A stretch of 34,607 nt of DNA from an uncultured Clostridia bacterium (GTDB lineage: Bacteria; Bacillota; Clostridia; Christensenellales; Borkfalkiaceae). The notes beneath the pieces are model-generated. The model ran no database searches, had not been told where the DNA came from, and saw nothing but the letters and a program-made list of their open reading frames with translations. Location: positions 1 to 34,607 of the forward strand of contig CALVWR010000018.1 of assembly GCA_944367565.1 (NCBI GenBank). Reading direction: 5' to 3'. Of this stretch, positions 31,391-34,607 are shown piece after piece (position 1 is the first letter of the stretch; the number at the start of each line of letters is the position of its first letter). The position numbers and the translations under genes were made by a program.

Positions 31391-34300
31391 ATGACCGGTG
31401 CAAAATCCAACAAACTCAAATCTTTTTTCATTTTGCTTTTGATTTTTGTAATGTCCGTTTCCCTCGCATTCGCGGCGTGTTCCACGACCGAAGAAAATGA
31501 GGACGATACGCAATATTCTCAGGTAGAAACGGATGAACAGAAAATCTCGAACGGTAATTTCGAATTCGGCACGCTTGACACGGATGCCGAAGATTATCCT
31601 TACACGTCGCCTTCGGGCTGGACCTCTTCCCGCGACGGAGCTCCTTCGTCGAACGTGAACTCGGGGATCGTCGACACTGCGGAGTTTTCCGTTCTGCTCG
31701 ACACGCTGATGGAAACGGAATCCTTTCTGGACTGGGCAAAAGCGAAGTACGGCATCGACGAGGACGCGCTGAAAGCGCAGGCTGAAGAAGAACTCGGCGA
31801 AGGCGCGGAAGAGAGCGACGTTGAAGATCGCACGCAAGCGCTTCTCAAAGAAGAGATCGGGACAAACTTCAAAAATCCCGGAACCCCCAAATCCGACGAA
31901 AACGGCACTAAAGTGCTGATGATCAACAACTACCGTACCTACAGCGAAACCAATCCGCTCGGCACGGCGCAGAAATTCACATCGTCCACCACGCTCACCA
32001 TCGATCCCGATACATACGGAAAGATTTCCGTCTGGGTCAATACGGGCGATATCGACGCGATGAACAACATTGCGGAATACGGCGCGAACATCCGTCTTGA
32101 CAACACCGTTTCTTCCGTCACGCAGGATGCGTACGTCATCGAGAACATCCAAACGGACGGACAATGGAAACAATACGTTTTCTATGTAAAAGGCAACGAC
32201 TTTTTAAACAGCACCGTCAAAGTCGTGCTCGGACTCGGCTATGCGGATTCCGACAACAGCGCAAACACCGAAAATTTTGTGATCGGCACGGCGTATTTTG
32301 ATGACGTCGCCTATGAAAAGCTGGAAGAACTTCCTGCAGGCGTCGACTTTTCCAATGCGGACAAGCCGGTTTTGAAAAACACCTCTGCCGACGGAAAACT
32401 GATTGCGGATCTTTCGTCCGGTTACGCCTGCTACGATATGAACGTCGACTATTATTTCTCGCCGGCAACCGATTTCGAAACGAATCTTAGGCAGACGCAG
32501 TCCAATAAAGGCGAAGGCAACTTCCCTGCGGGCGCGGCAATGGATCTCGTGAAATACGCCGACGGATTCACCGTGAATCAGACAAACAACAGCAGCACGC
32601 TCACGCTTTCCTCTCCGGATTTCAGCGTCGCTGCGGAATCCTACGTCGCCGTCAACTTCCGTCTTGCGATGGAGCTCGATCTGTTCCAGCAGACGGGTCT
32701 GACCGTCAACGTCATCGACAAGTCCGGCGCGGACGAGAACAGTCAGGTTACGCTCGATAACGTGATCATCGAAGATGCCGGCACCTACACGATCATCGTG
32801 AAAAACAACTTTGCCGACGGCGCCGCGCGCACGTTCGACCTCGAGTTCGTATTCGGACCGACCAACGTATCGGCCACGACCGACGCGACCTTATATACAA
32901 GCGGCAGTTACACGGTATCCGTCCTCGGCATAAAGAGCGGCTCTACCGATTCCGATACCTATGCGGACGACGATCAGAATTACGCTTATTACAACCTGCT
33001 CAATAACGCGACAGGCGGCGGAAAAATCTTTGCCGTTTCGGCATATGCGGGATACGAAGAGGATTATACGGAAGATTCTCAGACGGAATCGTATGCCTTC
33101 ACTGCGGCATACAGCGACAAGGGAACGATCACGCACTCTCCTTCCCTCGTTTCGAATTTTGAAGGCACCTATTATTATGAAAGCGACATCACCGCCGCCG
33201 ACGCAAGCAAAACGGCGGGATTGATCAACACGAAATACCTCACTGCCTACGAAGAAGCCGGCTCTGCCATTCAGGGCGTCAGTGCGGCGCTCGCGCATAA
33301 CGACGAGGAAGAGATTCAACCGCTGATGATCTATAATGCGACGGCGGGCGCATACGGTTTTGTATCGGAAACCGCCACGGTATCGGCAAATTCTTCCGTA
33401 TCGTACAGCGTGAGAGTCCGCGTTGTCGGCGACGCGGCGGCATACGTTTACCTCGTAAACACGAAGCACGGCGAAGAATTTCTCTCGCCCCTGCGCCTCG
33501 CGTTTACCGGCGATGACGGAAATCAATACGATAACGCCCTTTATGTGAAAGTCACTTCCGACATGATGGATTCCGACGGCTGGGCAACAGTCAACTTCTA
33601 CTTCACCGCGGGCAAGGACGAAATCAGTTACAGAATCGAACTTTGGAACGGCGCTCGCGTCCGGAACGAAGAAGCGACGTCCTCCGCACCCTCGCAGGGA
33701 TTTGTATTCTTCGACGATACGAGTACGGGTTCTTCCGTCAGCGAAAGCGTTCTGACGGACGCGGAAAAATCCGGTCGACTCAATCGTAAAACCGATATGG
33801 TGGAGTACACCCGTAAGCTGACGGAAAAGGAGATCGCTTACAACGAAACCGTAACGGACAGCAACGATAAAATTTCTTATTCTTCCGGCGTGATCTGGGC
33901 AAGCGACTTTGCCGCTTACGGCGGGGAAAACAAAGGGACGTTCGTCTATGCGCTCTACAACACCGTGAACCCCACGGAAAGCACTCTTCCTTCCGATGAA
34001 GATGAAAGCGGCGAAACCGGCGGTTCGGGCTGTCAGGAAGTGGACGCTTCCACATTCTGGCTGTCGCTTTCCTCCATCCTCCTCGGCGTCGCGCTTCTCG
34101 CGGCGATCGTGATGCTGGTTGTGAAGAGCCTTCGCAGAAGAAAACGTTCCGGCAAACACAAGACCAAAACACAATATAAAATTTCCAGCCGGAACAAGAC
34201 CAATGCGGCAGTGAAAGCCAAAAACGAAAAAGCGGCGCGCGAAAAAGCGGCGCAGGAAGCGGAACAGACTTCCGAAACGCAGGAAAATGAAGACGGTAAG

Positions 34301-34477
34301 ACGGAAGAAACGCCGGCGGAAGAAGAATATACCTACGGCGACGTCCTTGAAGATTTCAGCGATGATACGATAGAAGAAATTGACGACACGCTCATCGATG
34401 AAAACGAGGCGATTGAAGAATCGGTCAACGAAACCGATCATGCTACCGAAGAAAATAAAGAAGACAAAAAAGATTAA
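31391..34477 (+). CDS. Large surface lipoprotein with C-terminal membrane segment and acidic tail
   Basis: A 1028-residue protein. Residues 1-30 form a lipoprotein-type signal (hydrophobic FFILLLIFVMSVSLAFAAC) with Cys30 as the likely lipidated residue, although Phe at -3 is not ideal. The extracellular part is Thr/Ser/Asp-rich and full of beta-type segments, suggesting several beta-sandwich domains; I do not recognise any. Around 887-912 a hydrophobic segment (WLSLSSILLGVALLAAIVMLVVKS) is followed by RRRKR, placing a tail of about 110 residues, very rich in Glu, in the cytoplasm. So the protein would be anchored at both ends. The start has AAAGGTG. Monocistronic, followed by a strong terminator. 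Confidence 0.8.
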   Translation: MTGAKSNKLKSFFILLLIFVMSVSLAFAACSTTEENEDDTQYSQVETDEQKISNGNFEFGTLDTDAEDYPYTSPSGWTSSRDGAPSSNVNSGIVDTAEFSVLLDTLMETESFLDWAKAKYGIDEDALKAQAEEELGEGAEESDVEDRTQALLKEEIGTNFKNPGTPKSDENGTKVLMINNYRTYSETNPLGTAQKFTSSTTLTIDPDTYGKISVWVNTGDIDAMNNIAEYGANIRLDNTVSSVTQDAYVIENIQTDGQWKQYVFYVKGNDFLNSTVKVVLGLGYADSDNSANTENFVIGTAYFDDVAYEKLEELPAGVDFSNADKPVLKNTSADGKLIADLSSGYACYDMNVDYYFSPATDFETNLRQTQSNKGEGNFPAGAAMDLVKYADGFTVNQTNNSSTLTLSSPDFSVAAESYVAVNFRLAMELDLFQQTGLTVNVIDKSGADENSQVTLDNVIIEDAGTYTIIVKNNFADGAARTFDLEFVFGPTNVSATTDATLYTSGSYTVSVLGIKSGSTDSDTYADDDQNYAYYNLLNNATGGGKIFAVSAYAGYEEDYTEDSQTESYAFTAAYSDKGTITHSPSLVSNFEGTYYYESDITAADASKTAGLINTKYLTAYEEAGSAIQGVSAALAHNDEEEIQPLMIYNATAGAYGFVSETATVSANSSVSYSVRVRVVGDAAAYVYLVNTKHGEEFLSPLRLAFTGDDGNQYDNALYVKVTSDMMDSDGWATVNFYFTAGKDEISYRIELWNGARVRNEEATSSAPSQGFVFFDDTSTGSSVSESVLTDAEKSGRLNRKTDMVEYTRKLTEKEIAYNETVTDSNDKISYSSGVIWASDFAAYGGENKGTFVYALYNTVNPTESTLPSDEDESGETGGSGCQEVDASTFWLSLSSILLGVALLAAIVMLVVKSLRRRKRSGKHKTKTQYKISSRNKTNAAVKAKNEKAAREKAAQEAEQTSETQENEDGKTEETPAEEEYTYGDVLEDFSDDTIEEIDDTLIDENEAIEESVNETDHATEENKEDKKD

Positions 34478-34493
34478 GCATCTTGCTTGAACA

Positions 34494-34527
34494 GGAAAAA
34501 GCCCGTCGGTACCGACGGGCTTTTTCC
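34494..34527 (+). terminator. Strong intrinsic terminator of the lipoprotein gene
   Basis: A 34-bp perfect palindrome (34494-34510 with 34511-34527) ending in GGGCTTTTTCC; 16 bases after the stop. It also works on the opposite strand. Confidence 0.95.
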
Positions 34528-34532
34528 TTGTC

Positions 34533-34607
34533 GAGAGTGTAAAATAAAGTGTGTAAGTTGAAAAAACGACTTATGCACTTTTCCTTTTTAGGATAAGTGT
34601 GGTATAA
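34533..34607. mobile_element. Possible edge of an insertion sequence (IS256-like), truncated by the window
   Basis: GAGAGTGTAAAATAAAGTGTG, followed by an imperfect inverted repeat (GTGTAAGT and ACTTATGCAC), resembles, from memory, the outer end of IS256-type elements. No transposase is visible before the window stops. Only a tentative call. Confidence 0.3.

Noticed and set aside
32891-34441. 516-residue minus-strand frame opposite the surface lipoprotein
   Set aside because: Shadow frame; Arg/Phe/Val-rich and without motifs or a ribosome site.

Overview
The window looks like a piece of a low-to-mid GC Bacillota (Clostridia-type) chromosome, probably an uncultivated gut lineage. The reasons are SpoVT and a SpoVB-type flippase, Gram-positive sigma-A promoters with 17-bp spacers, strong Shine-Dalgarno sites, TTG/GTG starts, intrinsic terminators, an ordinary stop-codon set, a lipoprotein-type signal and AraC-controlled sugar genes. 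No rRNA, tRNA, prophage or CRISPR was seen. The assignment to a lineage is inference.

Region by region: (1) 1-2222 is a two-gene operon, a radical SAM protein and its DUF4130/TIGR03915-type partner. Its promoter is bracketed by two LexA/SOS-like boxes 41 bp apart. (2) 2223-3058 is non-coding: an 84-bp tandem array and a perfect 15-bp inverted repeat. (3) 3059-3880 is an AraC regulator, convergent with a leftward pair at 3991-6291 (a 46-aa peptide gene and a 715-aa secreted protein). (4) 6625-9501 is a leftward pair: phosphohexomutase with an apparent one-base frameshift near its start, and a beta-helix GH28-like protein. (5) 9675-13783 is a leftward sugar-oxidation cluster (three Gfo/Idh/MocA-type proteins and a TIM-barrel isomerase). 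It is divergent from an AraC regulator whose transcript appears leaderless, followed by an NAD-epimerase-like gene. (6) 16058-17610 is a 54-aa protein and a two-domain ferritin-like protein.

(7) 17845-19941 is pgk-tpiA with its own promoter; the kinase carries a large loop insertion. (8) 20042-24945 is a leftward housekeeping operon spoVT-spoVB-mazG-dusB-(dead nitrilase-like)-trmL. It starts at a perfect TTGACA-N17-TATAAT promoter that carries a symmetric operator pair and faces a small XRE repressor gene. (9) 25596-30153 is ppx, maf, mreB-like, minD and minE, all leftward. It resembles the classical maf-mre-min cluster but has no radC, mreC, mreD or minC. A tandem array downstream of minE appears to be built from copies of the minE 3' end. 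(10) 30463-31244 is a pair of half-size TauE/SafE permease genes. (11) 31391-34477 is a 1028-aa surface lipoprotein with a C-terminal membrane segment and acidic tail, followed by a strong terminator and what may be the edge of an insertion sequence.

The best candidates for something not described before are the SOS-type control of the radical SAM pair, the minE-tail repeat array, the XRE/spoVT operator system, the leaderless AraC regulator of the sugar cluster, and the 46-aa peptide/secreted protein pair. All functional calls come from reading the sequence; no database search was made.
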